64,000 nucleotides of DNA, taken from NCBI GenBank assembly GCA_041660815.1, contig JBAZVN010000004.1:62001-126000 (forward strand), written 5' to 3'. The notes below the pieces were generated by a model, which worked only from the letters and a program-made list of their open reading frames with translations, ran no database searches and was not told the origin of the DNA. Shown piece by piece: positions 51,687-60,094 of this stretch. Positions within the stretch are counted from its first letter, which is position 1; the number at the start of each line of letters is the position of its first letter. The translations under genes were made by a program, and so were the position numbers. This DNA is from PALSA-1006 sp041660815. Lineage in GTDB: Bacteria; Pseudomonadota; Gammaproteobacteria; Burkholderiales; Gallionellaceae.

Positions 51687-51968
51687 ATGATCATCGGCTT
51701 TACATCTAAGGAAACTGAAAAAATTTGGCGAGCGGAAGTGTCGCTTAAGTTGCCTCGTGACATTCAACAAATCGCTTTGCGCAAATTGTTCATGCTGGAC
51801 AAAGCGCAGACTCTCAACGATTTGAAAATTCCGCCAGCCAATCGGCTAGAAGCGTTGAAGAATGATAAAAAAGGACAGCACAGTATTCGCATCAACGACC
51901 AGTGGCGCATCTGTTTCGTGTGGACGAAAAACGGCCCAGATGCCGTTGAAATTATTGACTATCATTAA
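51687..51968 (+). CDS. higB: HigB-type toxin (RelE superfamily)
   Basis: This 93-residue ribosome-dependent mRNA endonuclease is of the HigB family. It shows KLPRDIQQIALRKLFMLDKAQTL, LKIPPANRLEALK, the conserved GQHSIRINDQWRICFVW core with Arg residues, and the terminal VEIIDYH with the catalytic-region His. It is followed after 10 bases by the antitoxin gene, the usual reversed toxin-first order. Confidence 0.93.
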   Translation: MIIGFTSKETEKIWRAEVSLKLPRDIQQIALRKLFMLDKAQTLNDLKIPPANRLEALKNDKKGQHSIRINDQWRICFVWTKNGPDAVEIIDYH

Positions 51969-51978
51969 GGAGATAGGC

Positions 51979-52269
51979 ATGAATAAATTACAAAACATTC
52001 ACCCCGGCGAAATACTCCTTGAAGAGTTTCTGATGCCTATGGCAATCAGCCAAACCAGACTGGCAATCTCAATCGGCGTACCACCACGCCGCATCAATGA
52101 AATTGTATTGGGTAAACGCGGCATCACAGCGGATACTGCGCTGAGACTTGCCAAAGTATTCGGCACTTCAGTGCAATTTTGGATGGGATTACAGGACGAA
52201 TATGAATTACGCGAAGCGCGTGCCTCGATCAAGGATCAACTGGAGCGGATGATGCCGTTGGCGGCGTAA
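51979..52269 (+). CDS. higA: HigA-type antitoxin
   Basis: This 96-residue XRE-type HTH protein has the HigA signature NIHPGEILLEEFLMPMAISQTRLA, then GVPPRRINEIVLGKRGITADTALRLAKVFG and FWMGLQDEYELREA. It neutralises HigB and represses the operon. ATG 51979 follows an AAGGAGATAGGC site and is chosen over a longer overlapping frame within higB. Confidence 0.93.
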   Translation: MNKLQNIHPGEILLEEFLMPMAISQTRLAISIGVPPRRINEIVLGKRGITADTALRLAKVFGTSVQFWMGLQDEYELREARASIKDQLERMMPLAA

Positions 52270-52389
52270 CTTGCGCGCAATGCCCAAAATGCAATATCTA
52301 TAATTGCTTAGTGTTGCTATCGTCCATTAGCGCGCCTTTTCATACTATTATGCATATGCAGACAGACAAAAAATGTGAGGGAGTAAATT

Positions 52390-52989
52390 TTGAAGGAAGT
52401 AATCCAATTCTTAGGCGGTGCTACCATATTTATTGCCGCTGTTGCGTGGCTTATTCGTTCGATAATTACTCACCTTCTCTCTAAAGATATAGAGGTATTT
52501 AAACAGACCTTAAGGGCAGAAGCTGAAAAAGACATTGCCCTTTTAAAATCATCATTAGAGTTAGAAAATGAGAAAGTTAGAATTAAACTGACGACCCTAG
52601 AGGATCGGAGAATAAAAGTTCTCGAAGACCTTTATATCAAACTAACTGAGTTTTCTGTAGTGGCTAGTAATTTTACTTACGACCCTGAAATGGAAGATAA
52701 AGAGGGGCTTAAAAATAGCGCAGATAAATTCATCGATGAATACCATGATTTTTATAACTATTTTCAAAGGGTGGCAATCTTCCTGCCCAAGGACTTAGAG
52801 GACTCTATAAATCGGCTCCACAATATTCATTTTAATGTGGCTATTGAAATTGGTAATGCTAGAGATCAAGAGTTCGAAGAGATAATACAAAAAATAAATA
52901 AAAATATTCCTAATATTCGCTCGCAAGCGAGGGATATCATTGGCAGCATTGCAAAAGAATTTCGGGAGCTATTGGGTGTTGAGAGCTAA
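52390..52989 (+). CDS. Membrane-anchored coiled-coil protein of unknown function
   Basis: This 199-residue protein has one N-terminal transmembrane helix (residues ~6-30), then a long coiled coil (about 35-85, DIEVFKQTLRAEAEKDIALL and following) and a helical C-terminal region. No family is recognised. The start is a TTG at 52390 behind a GAGGGAG site. The gene is much richer in A+T than its neighbours and follows HigBA, so it is probably acquired DNA. Similar anchored coiled-coil proteins occur in phage-defence islands, but nothing specific supports that here. Confidence 0.7.
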   Translation: MKEVIQFLGGATIFIAAVAWLIRSIITHLLSKDIEVFKQTLRAEAEKDIALLKSSLELENEKVRIKLTTLEDRRIKVLEDLYIKLTEFSVVASNFTYDPEMEDKEGLKNSADKFIDEYHDFYNYFQRVAIFLPKDLEDSINRLHNIHFNVAIEIGNARDQEFEEIIQKINKNIPNIRSQARDIIGSIAKEFRELLGVES

Positions 52990-53112
52990 TAAGTCAATCA
53001 ACATCGCTCCTTCGGCGCCGGACGCAGAAAAGCTGCACCGGTTTGATACGTTGAATGTCTGCGTTACAAAGTCACAACTTACCGCTTCGGGTCGTTTTCA
53101 GTCGCACATTCT

Positions 53113-53961
53113 CTACTTCCCCTCCAATAACCCCTTCAACCATGCCTGCTGAGACACCCGCTTACGCTTCTGTTCCATCAGTTTACGGATGTGCGGTTTA
53201 GCTTGCTCTAGGCTCAATACGCTTGCGTCGGTGATCGCGTCGCAGCGCAAGATGTGGAAGCCGAGTTCGGATTCCAGCACGCCGCTCACTTCTCCGGCCT
53301 TCAATTCGAACAACACTTTGTCCAATTCCGGGAAAAGTTTGCCGCGCGGCAGGTCGCCCAGCTTTCCGCCGTCCAGCGCGGTGGGGCATTCGGAATGTTT
53401 TAGGGCTTGCTCTTCAAAACGTTGTGGTTCTTTTTTCAGCCGCGTGGCGAGCGTTTCGATGCGTTTATGTGCTGCCTCGCGGGTGTTGTCGGCGATGGTT
53501 TCATTGATGGTAATTAGGATGTGGCGTGCCAGCCGGGTTTCGGGACGACGAAACTTTTCGGGGTGATATTGGTAATACAGCTCCACATCTATGCTGCTGA
53601 TTTTTTCCGCCCGGGTGCCGACTTTTTCTAAAATAGCCTCGACTTTCATCTCCCGTTCCAGCGCGGTGGTAAAGCTCGCCTCGTCCAATCCGTTGCGCGC
53701 CAGGTCGCCAACGAATTCTTCTTCGCTTTGATAGCGTCCCCGGATCTCCTGCATGGCGATCTCAACGGTGGAGGGCGGCACCATCGCATCGCGTGCTTCG
53801 GGTGTGGCCAGCACGCATGCTTCGAGTTTGTGTTGCTGTTGCGCCATTTTTTGCACGCGCTCTAGCTCGTCGGGCTGCAAGGCGGCGGTCGCTTTGCTGT
53901 AGAGTTTTTGCGCGGCCTTGAGTGCGAGATAGGCCACGCTGGATTCAATGAGTTGTGGCAT
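53113..53961 (-). CDS. nifM: NifM, peptidyl-prolyl isomerase for NifH maturation
   Basis: NifM is required to fold the Fe protein into its active dimer. The N-terminal ~130 residues are helical (SurA-like), and the C-terminal parvulin domain (~145-260) has RLARHILITINET, ALKHSECPTALDGGKLGDLPRGKL and GEVSGVLESELGFHILRCD. At 282 residues it has the usual length. The start MPQLIESS at 53961 has GAGGAG upstream and overlaps the nifZ end by 17 bases. It is the last gene of the nifUSV operon. Confidence 0.93.
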   Translation of the reverse strand: MPQLIESSVAYLALKAAQKLYSKATAALQPDELERVQKMAQQQHKLEACVLATPEARDAMVPPSTVEIAMQEIRGRYQSEEEFVGDLARNGLDEASFTTALEREMKVEAILEKVGTRAEKISSIDVELYYQYHPEKFRRPETRLARHILITINETIADNTREAAHKRIETLATRLKKEPQRFEEQALKHSECPTALDGGKLGDLPRGKLFPELDKVLFELKAGEVSGVLESELGFHILRCDAITDASVLSLEQAKPHIRKLMEQKRKRVSQQAWLKGLLEGK

Positions 53962-54421
53962 CGCTTTTCTCCTCGTCGTCATAGACACGTGTTGCTTCCA
54001 GAGAAGCCTCGGGTACTTGTAATACCTGGTCGTGAAAGATCACGTGATATTGCACGCCGTCATTTTCGTCGCGAAACACTTTCAGTATCTCGCCTTCCAT
54101 TCCCGGTGTGACGCGCACTTCGCCGCGCACCGTGAGCGTGATCTTGCTGCGTACCTTTTCGCGGCTTTCGAATTTGCTGGGTATCCAGGGCTCGTCGATG
54201 CTGATGAGTTCTTCTTCGCGGAAGCCGACGATTTTGTTCTGTTCGAGAAAGTTTACGGTGTAAATCAGCTGGTCTTGCAGAAAGGTGCCGACATTGGTCA
54301 CGAAACCGGTCGTGCCGCGCCGGATGAGCAATGTACCGGTAGGCACGCCCGGATAAGTACCATCGTTGCGCACGTTGCGGATGATGCGCACTTCGTCGCC
54401 GAATTCGTATTTAGGCAGCAT
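53945..54421 (-). CDS. nifZ: NifZ, P-cluster assembly factor
   Basis: This 158-residue protein has two SH3-like beta modules. NifZ motifs are PKYEFGDEVRIIRNVRNDGTYPG, RRGTTGFVTNVGTFLQDQLIYTV, then GMEGEILKVF. It is needed for formation of the second P-cluster pair of the MoFe protein. The unusually long C-terminal tail is acidic. It overlaps nifW by 11 bases and nifM by 17. Confidence 0.94.
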   Translation of the reverse strand: MLPKYEFGDEVRIIRNVRNDGTYPGVPTGTLLIRRGTTGFVTNVGTFLQDQLIYTVNFLEQNKIVGFREEELISIDEPWIPSKFESREKVRSKITLTVRGEVRVTPGMEGEILKVFRDENDGVQYHVIFHDQVLQVPEASLEATRVYDDEEKSDATTH

Positions 54422-54746
54422 CTCTTTTGTTCACAGTGATTGAGTTGAGCGGCACGAACTTGGTTTGCGGTTCGTGCATGTGGAACACCTTGAACACTTT
54501 TTCGGTGAGCGCATCGGATTTTACAAAATCCTGATAGGCCTGCTGTAATGCAGTAACGTACATTTCACGGCGCGCAGCTTCCGCTTCCGGCAATGTCACT
54601 TTGCCGAGGTAGTTGTGGAAGCGTTGCAGGATATGCAAACGGTTCACATGCACCACCGGGGCGTCGTATTCGATACCGAAGTAGTCGAGAAAATCTTCGG
54701 CGGAAACCAAGTCGTCCAGTGCTTCGTCCAGTGTCAGTTCGTCCAT
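54411..54746 (-). CDS. nifW: NifW, nitrogenase-stabilising protein
   Basis: This 111-residue helical protein has the NifW pattern LVSAEDFLDYFGIEYD, VHVNRLHILQRFHNYL, then AYQDFVKSDALTEKVFKVF. It associates with the MoFe protein and is linked to oxygen protection. The ATG at 54746 overlaps the preceding gene by 13 bases. Confidence 0.94.
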   Translation of the reverse strand: MDELTLDEALDDLVSAEDFLDYFGIEYDAPVVHVNRLHILQRFHNYLGKVTLPEAEAARREMYVTALQQAYQDFVKSDALTEKVFKVFHMHEPQTKFVPLNSITVNKRDAA

Positions 54747-55267
54747 TTTGTATTTCCTTTCGGGTTTTTTTCATTGATCATCGATTGGTGCAGCACTTCC
54801 AGTAATGCTCTGCCGCCCATGCGGTCGTGGCTGTCCAGTTCCACTAATTTTTCCAGCATCGCCTGCCCGGTATCGAAGTTGCCGAGACGCAAATTGACGT
54901 ATCCGGTTGCCTTGAGCAGCATCAGGTAGAAGCGCACCAAACCCATCGAGAGCATCACTCCCTCGCCGACATTGGCCTCGCGTAAATGCAGCCAGGTATC
55001 GGGAAACCCCAGCCGTCTGCCGACCACGGCCAGGGTGCTTTCCGCCACCAGCAGCGCATCTTCCAAACGGTGCTGGTAAAAGTAGTAACGGTACAGTGCG
55101 ACCAGCACCGCGAGATGTTGCGGGGCGATAAAGTTCGCGCGCAGCAGCATCATCTCGCCGTCGTCGCTGCCATAATTCGCCGCGGCCATCGCGATCAAAT
55201 GCTCGACCTCCGCTGTGATCGGTTCGTCAAAATACATCTCGGCTTGTTCGAAATCGAGCAGATCCAT
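54734..55267 (-). CDS. TPR-like protein between cysE and nifW
   Basis: This 177-residue protein is helical with TPR-like repeats: LAVLVALYRYYFYQHRLEDALLVAESTL near 50-80 and YLMLLKATGYVNLRLGNFDTGQAMLEKLVELD near 115-150. I do not know a formal name. Its place in the operon, one base after cysE and overlapping nifW, implies a nif role, perhaps as a scaffold for assembly factors. The start MDLLDFEQAEMYF at 55267 is preceded by a GAAAAATTAAC stretch rather than a strong site; the overlap arrangement favours it over the longer frame. Confidence 0.75.
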   Translation of the reverse strand: MDLLDFEQAEMYFDEPITAEVEHLIAMAAANYGSDDGEMMLLRANFIAPQHLAVLVALYRYYFYQHRLEDALLVAESTLAVVGRRLGFPDTWLHLREANVGEGVMLSMGLVRFYLMLLKATGYVNLRLGNFDTGQAMLEKLVELDSHDRMGGRALLEVLHQSMINEKNPKGNTKWTN

Positions 55268-55268
55268 G

Positions 55269-56051
55269 TTAATTTTTCCTGATGATGCGCGCCACTTCCG
55301 TGCCGCACAGATCGTCCGCTTCGCAGGTGCGGCATTGTCCGTCCACAGGTTCACCCTGCTTGCGCAGTTGTCCTTCCAGCACTTCGATGCGCTCCATCAG
55401 GCAGGCGATGGCGCGACCTACCGGGTCGGGGATCAAATGGTGATCGAGGTTGATGCCGTAGATGTTGTCGGCATTTGCTTCTTCGGTGCGCAGTACGATT
55501 TTGCCGGGAATACCGATGACGGTGCGGTGCGCGGGCACGTCTTTGACCACTACCGAATTTGCGCCGACGCGCACATGTTCGCCGAGCGTGATAGCACCCA
55601 ATATCTTTGCGCCCGCACCGACCACCACGCCGTCGCACAACGTAGGATGACGTTTGCCTTTGTTCCATGTAGTTCCGCCGAGGGTGACGCCGTGATACAG
55701 CGTCACGTCGTCGCCGATTTCGGATGTTTCACCGATTACCACGCCTGCACCATGATCGATGAAAAAACGCCGACCGATGGTGGCACCGGGGTGAATGTCG
55801 ATATTGGTGAGCAGACGTGCGAACCACGCGAGCAGGCGCGCCGGATAGCGCAGGCCGAATTTCCACAGGCGATGCGCGATACGTTGCAGCAGGATGGCAT
55901 GCACGCCGGGATAAGTGGTCAGCACTTCAAAGCGTGAACGCGCGGCGGGATCGCGCTGAAACACGCAGCTTACGTCTTCGCGCAGCAAGTGCAGCAGCGA
56001 GGGCTGCTCCGGTTTGGTTATGACGTTATCGGCAGTCATTACTTCTTCCAT
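55269..56051 (-). CDS. cysE: Serine O-acetyltransferase (nif-linked CysE)
   Basis: This 260-residue hexapeptide-repeat acyltransferase makes O-acetylserine, the precursor of cysteine that NifS consumes. Motifs are DIHPGATIGRRFFIDHGAGVVIGET (active-site His-Asp), YHGVTLGGT, and HPTLCDGVVVGAGAKILG. The C-terminal tail carries CRTCEADDLCG, an extra Cys-rich stretch found in nif-linked versions. In Azotobacter the equivalent cysE1 lies in the same place after nifV. Confidence 0.95.
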   Translation of the reverse strand: MEEVMTADNVITKPEQPSLLHLLREDVSCVFQRDPAARSRFEVLTTYPGVHAILLQRIAHRLWKFGLRYPARLLAWFARLLTNIDIHPGATIGRRFFIDHGAGVVIGETSEIGDDVTLYHGVTLGGTTWNKGKRHPTLCDGVVVGAGAKILGAITLGEHVRVGANSVVVKDVPAHRTVIGIPGKIVLRTEEANADNIYGINLDHHLIPDPVGRAIACLMERIEVLEGQLRKQGEPVDGQCRTCEADDLCGTEVARIIRKN

Positions 56052-56059
56052 GATGCCTC

Positions 56060-57202
56060 CTAGTGCGCCGCACCGGGCTGGCGCCCGATGTAGCGTTGAT
56101 AGAGGAACAGCAGTTCCTGATCCGCGGGCGAGCGCTTGGCGCGTTCGGCAAAGGTGCGGATGTCCGGCAACAGCGCGCGCGCTTCGGCTTGGCTCAGGTT
56201 GAGTCCCATCGTGGCGTAAGCGGCGATGATGCCGTGCGCGCCGGAATGTTTGCCGACCACCATTTTGTGATGACGGCCAACTTCAACCGGGTCGAAGCCT
56301 TGATAATTGTCCGGGTCTTTGAGTAGACCATCGACGTGGATGCCTGCCTCATGTGTGAACACGCCTTCGCCCACCACGCTCTTCTGCCAATGCACGGGAC
56401 GCCCAGATGCGGCAGCAACCAGTTTCGACAATTCGGTGAAATGCGTCAGGTCGATACCGGTATCCATGCTGTAGAGTTTCTTCAGTCCGAGCGCGACTTC
56501 TTCCAGCGGCGCATTGCCCGCGCGTTCGCCCAGACCGTTTACCGTGGTGTTGATATGCGTTGCTCCGGCCACCGCAGCGGCGAGGCTGTTGGCTGTGGCG
56601 AGGCCGAGATCGTCGTGCGCGTGCATCTCGATCTCCAAATCCGATGCGCTGCGCAAAGCAGAAATCGCCTTATGCACGCCGAACGGTTCCATCACGCCGA
56701 GCGTGTCGGCATAGCGGATGCGCCGCGCGCCGCACATCTGCGCGGCTTCGAGCACGCGCAACATGAAATCGGGATCGGCACGCGAGGCGTCTTCGCAGCC
56801 GACGATCACATCCAGCCCGCAGTCGTGGGCGCGCATCACCACGTCGTATATTGTTTCGATCACCCAGTCGCGGTCGCGTTTGAGTTTCTTGGCAAGGTGA
56901 ATGTCCGAGACAGGAATGGACAGGTCAACCATGTGTACGTCGAGTTGCTCGCACAGGCCGAGGTCTTCCACACACATGCGGCTCCATACGATGAGCTTTG
57001 CATTCAGACCCAGCGCCGCAACGGCGTTGATGCTCTCGCGCTCTTCGTGCCCCATCGCCGGAATGCCCACCTCCAACTCCGGCACGCCAAGCGCATCAAG
57101 CTGGCGTGCGATGTCCAGCTTCTCATCCAGCGTGAACGCCACCCCGGCGGTCTGTTCGCCGTCGCGCAGGGTGGTGTCGTCGATGATGATGGTGCGGGAC
57201 AT
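56060..57202 (-). CDS. nifV: NifV, homocitrate synthase
   Basis: This 380-residue HMGL-like TIM-barrel enzyme makes homocitrate, the organic ligand of FeMo-co, from acetyl-CoA and 2-oxoglutarate. Motifs are DDTTLRDGEQTAG (8-20) with the metal-binding Asp, EMHAHDDLGLATAN, NTTVNGLGERAGNAPLEE, and THEAGIHVDG. It lies 10 bases after nifS and 8 bases before cysE. Confidence 0.96.
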   Translation of the reverse strand: MSRTIIIDDTTLRDGEQTAGVAFTLDEKLDIARQLDALGVPELEVGIPAMGHEERESINAVAALGLNAKLIVWSRMCVEDLGLCEQLDVHMVDLSIPVSDIHLAKKLKRDRDWVIETIYDVVMRAHDCGLDVIVGCEDASRADPDFMLRVLEAAQMCGARRIRYADTLGVMEPFGVHKAISALRSASDLEIEMHAHDDLGLATANSLAAAVAGATHINTTVNGLGERAGNAPLEEVALGLKKLYSMDTGIDLTHFTELSKLVAAASGRPVHWQKSVVGEGVFTHEAGIHVDGLLKDPDNYQGFDPVEVGRHHKMVVGKHSGAHGIIAAYATMGLNLSQAEARALLPDIRTFAERAKRSPADQELLFLYQRYIGRQPGAAH

Positions 57203-57212
57203 GGCTATGGCC

Positions 57213-58421
57213 TTAGGCGTAAGTCGGCGCGAACGCTTTTTCCGGTTCAGCCGCAGGGCCGTCGCCTTCCCAGTACGGCGACAACTTGCGCAGTTGCGCG
57301 ATGATTTCCGGCACGACCGCGATCACGCGATCCACTTCCGCTTCGGTACTGTAGCGCGACAGCGAGAAGCGCACCGTGCCGTGTGCGGCAGTGTAGGGAA
57401 TGCCCATCGCGCGCATCACATGACTCGGCTCCAGCGAACCGGAAGTGCATGCGGAACCGCTCGAAGCAGCGATGCCGAATTTATTCAGCATCAACAAAAT
57501 CGCCTCACCTTCGATAAACTCGAACGCGATATTGCTGGTGTTGGGCAGACGATTGTCCGGGTTGCCGGTAACGAACGAGCGCGGCACTTTGGCCAGAATT
57601 GCGGCTTCCAGTTTGTTGCGCAGACGCGCGACTTCAGTGTTCTCGAAGGCCATCGCTTCCATCGCCATTTCGGCGGCTTTGCCCAACCCGACAATGGAGG
57701 TGGTGTTCTCGGTACCGGCACGACGACCGCGCTCCTGATGACCACCGCGCAGCAGCGGACGGAAGCGTGTGCCGCGCTTCAGGTACAGCACACCGATGCC
57801 TTTGGGCGCGTGCAGTTTGTGGCCGGACACGGACAGCATGTCGATCTTGGTGTCTTTCAGATTCAACGGAACTTTGCCGACGGCCTGCACCGCGTCGGTG
57901 TGAAACATCGCACCGGCGGCATGTGCCAGCTCGGCCATCTCGACCACCGGGAAAAAAGTGCCGGTCTCGTTGTTGGCCCACATCACCGACACGACGGCGA
58001 CCTGATCGGTGAGCAATTTTTTGTATTCGTCCAAATCAAGGCGACCTTTGCTATCCACTTTGAGCAGATGCACTTTGTAGCCCTCTTTTTCCAGATGGGT
58101 ACACAGCGTGAGAATAGCCGGATGCTCGACGGTGGTGGTGATGATCTCCTTGCGTTCCGGCTGTGCCTTCAGCGCGGAGATGAGTGCGGTGGAATCCGAC
58201 TCGGTGCCGCAGGAAGTGAAGATAATTTCGGAATCGTGTTCCGCGCCAAGTAGCTCCTGTACTTGCATGCGCGCTTTCTTGATGGCGAGGCCAACTTTGT
58301 TGCCGAAGCTGTGCATCGACGATGGGTTGCCGAACTGCTCGGTAAAGTAAGGCAGCATGGTTTCCACGACGGCGGGATCGACCCGTGTGGTTGCGTTGTT
58401 ATCGAAATAGATGCCGGTCAT
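57213..58421 (-). CDS. nifS: NifS, cysteine desulfurase
   Basis: This 402-residue PLP enzyme releases sulfur from cysteine for Fe-S assembly on NifU. It has YFDNNATTRVD at the N-terminus, the PLP-Lys in SVSGHKLHAPKG (about residue 203) and the persulfide Cys in SSGSACTSGSLEPSHV (about 328). A REP-like element separates it from nifU. Confidence 0.97.
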   Translation of the reverse strand: MTGIYFDNNATTRVDPAVVETMLPYFTEQFGNPSSMHSFGNKVGLAIKKARMQVQELLGAEHDSEIIFTSCGTESDSTALISALKAQPERKEIITTTVEHPAILTLCTHLEKEGYKVHLLKVDSKGRLDLDEYKKLLTDQVAVVSVMWANNETGTFFPVVEMAELAHAAGAMFHTDAVQAVGKVPLNLKDTKIDMLSVSGHKLHAPKGIGVLYLKRGTRFRPLLRGGHQERGRRAGTENTTSIVGLGKAAEMAMEAMAFENTEVARLRNKLEAAILAKVPRSFVTGNPDNRLPNTSNIAFEFIEGEAILLMLNKFGIAASSGSACTSGSLEPSHVMRAMGIPYTAAHGTVRFSLSRYSTEAEVDRVIAVVPEIIAQLRKLSPYWEGDGPAAEPEKAFAPTYA

Positions 58422-58437
58422 TTTGTGTCCTTTTTTC

Positions 58438-58521
58438 GTAGGTCGGGTTAGGCGTAGCCGTAACCCGACAACTCTTTCAACTTGCTCATGTCGGGTTACG
58501 GCTACGCCTAACCCGACCTAC
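58438..58521. repeat. REP-like palindromic element, copy 2
   Basis: It has the same two-hairpin structure and the same 23-base spacer as 37018-37099. The outer arms here are perfect (GTAGGTCGGGTTAGGCGTAG / CTACGCCTAACCCGACCTAC). It fills the nifU-nifS gap. Confidence 0.88.
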
Positions 58522-58522
58522 A

Positions 58523-59410
58523 TCAACCCTTCATTGCCCTAGACAGCGAACTGACCTTGGTCGGCACGATCTTGATGAACTCTTTCAACTCTTCCATCAG
58601 TTTCTGTTGAATGCCTTGCAACGTGAGCGCTTCCATCTGGCAACCGGCACATGCGCCGGTCATGTTGACGTAGATGGTTTTGCCGTCCACATCCACCAGC
58701 TCGATGTCGCCGCCGTCGCGCTTGAGTTGCGGGCGCACGGACTCCAGTACGGCTTCAATTTTGCGGATGCGTTGCAGATTGGTCATGCCGCCCGACGGTG
58801 CTTCCTCTTTCGATACCGCGCCGGGCTTGAACGACTCGCCGCGTTCGCTCATCACCTTCACCAGAATCTCTTCGATGCCTTCGTGGCACGAGGAGCAGCC
58901 GCCGCCCGCTTTGGTGTAGTTGGTCACGTCCTGTACCGACGACAGGTTGTTGGCGCGGATGGTGTCTTCGATCAGCACGGCGTCGATGGCGAAACATTTG
59001 CACACCAGCGCGCCTTCTTCGTGATCGTCGCTCCACACTTCGCCGCGATAGTTGGCGACGGCGGCTTGCAACGCCTCGCGCCCCATCACCGAGCAGTGCA
59101 TTTTTTCCGGCGGCAGGCCGTCGAGGTAATCGGCGATGTCCTGATTGCTCACCTTCAGCGCCTCATCCAACGTTTTGCCCTTGATCATTTCGGTGAGCGC
59201 GGAAGAGGACGCGATGGCCGAGCCGCAGCCGAAAGTTTGGAAATGCGCGTCGAGGATGATGTCGGTATCCGGTTCCACCTTGAGCATCAGGCGCAATGCG
59301 TCGCCGCAACTGATCGAGCCGACATCGCCCACGCCGTTCGCGCCTTCCAGCACACCGGCGTTACGAGGTTGAAAAAAGTGCTCTTTAACTTTGTCTGAGT
59401 AATCCCACAT
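58523..59410 (-). CDS. nifU: NifU, modular Fe-S scaffold
   Basis: This 295-residue protein has an N-terminal IscU-like domain (scaffold Cys in SCGDAL, FGCGSAI and MHCSVMG), a central [2Fe-2S] domain (VCKCFAIDAVLIED and GGCSSCHEGIE), and a C-terminal Nfu domain (TGACAGCQMEALTL). It assembles [4Fe-4S] clusters for NifH and NifB. The start MWDYSDKVKEHFF at 59410 follows AAGGAG; the longer frame to 59449 reaches into iscA. Confidence 0.97.
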   Translation of the reverse strand: MWDYSDKVKEHFFQPRNAGVLEGANGVGDVGSISCGDALRLMLKVEPDTDIILDAHFQTFGCGSAIASSSALTEMIKGKTLDEALKVSNQDIADYLDGLPPEKMHCSVMGREALQAAVANYRGEVWSDDHEEGALVCKCFAIDAVLIEDTIRANNLSSVQDVTNYTKAGGGCSSCHEGIEEILVKVMSERGESFKPGAVSKEEAPSGGMTNLQRIRKIEAVLESVRPQLKRDGGDIELVDVDGKTIYVNMTGACAGCQMEALTLQGIQQKLMEELKEFIKIVPTKVSSLSRAMKG

Positions 59411-59420
59411 GACGCGCTCC

Positions 59421-59744
59421 TTATGCCGAGAAAGAGGAACCGCACGCACAGCTGGCGCTGGCGTTCGGGTTTTCGAATTTGAAGCCGCTGCCGTTAAGAC
59501 TGTCGACGAAATCGACGGTCACGCCTTCGAGTAGCGGAGCGGATAACGGATCGACCAGTAACTTAACCGCACCGTACTCCAGTACGGTATCGTCTTCGTT
59601 TTGGGCTTCTTCCAGCGTCATGCCGTACTGAAAGCCGGAACAGCCGCCGCCTGATATTGCGATACGCAGACCAGCCACAGGCGCATCTGTACCTTTGATA
59701 AATCTCTCAACTGCGGATATTGCGCTCGGGGTCATATTGATCAT
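59421..59744 (-). CDS. iscA: Nif-linked IscA/HesB-type A-type carrier
   Basis: This 107-residue A-type Fe-S carrier has the three conserved Cys: GGGCSGFQYGM and the terminal CACGSSF. It begins MINMTPSAISAVERF, and a TAGGAG site precedes ATG 59744. It heads the nifU operon behind a sigma-54 promoter and may pass clusters from NifU to targets. Confidence 0.94.
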   Translation of the reverse strand: MINMTPSAISAVERFIKGTDAPVAGLRIAISGGGCSGFQYGMTLEEAQNEDDTVLEYGAVKLLVDPLSAPLLEGVTVDFVDSLNGSGFKFENPNASASCACGSSFSA

Positions 59745-59783
59745 GTTTTGCTCCTATCGTTTAATGTTTGTGCTTGTTTAGCT

Positions 59784-59799
59784 TGCAAGTCATGTGCCA
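59784..59799 (-). promoter_or_regulatory. Sigma-54 promoter of the iscA-nifUSV operon
   Basis: On the minus strand this reads TGGCACATGACTTGCA, an almost perfect consensus. The predicted start is near 59773, 29 bases before the iscA ATG. Confidence 0.88.
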
Positions 59800-59893
59800 A
59801 TACGCGTAGATTATGTAACTAATTGATTTAAAAGGTAATCATATTAATCAATTGGCCTACTGCTTTGTGCTAAATAAGCTGATGGAAGGGAGT

Positions 59894-59909
59894 TGTAGGG
59901 TTTGCTACA
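59894..59909. promoter_or_regulatory. NifA activator site of the iscA-nifUSV operon
   Basis: TTGT-AGGGTTTGCT-ACAA is an extended exact dyad, about 95 bp upstream of the -24 element. The rest of the gap 59745-60094 shows nothing else. Confidence 0.8.
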
Positions 59910-60094
59910 AACCAATCTTCAAAGCGGGTGGTAGATGCTGACTTGGGGGTTTTTGCACTGGATAACGATATTCGTGAATACACTTTTCTATATGTTGTTT
60001 GGGGCAAATGAAAGAAAGATAGTCGGGTGTGATTATGTTGCTGTAATAGTGTCTATGGTATTCTTGCCAACAGTTGAATATCTATGTGCCTCCG

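Noticed and set aside
56901..58253. 450-codon open frame antisense to nifS/nifV
   Set aside because: It spans two certain genes, is low-complexity (Arg/His/Ala/Ser-rich), and arises from GC-rich third positions.
58607..59398. 263-codon open frame antisense to nifU
   Set aside because: It is the complement of nifU with no protein-like motif.
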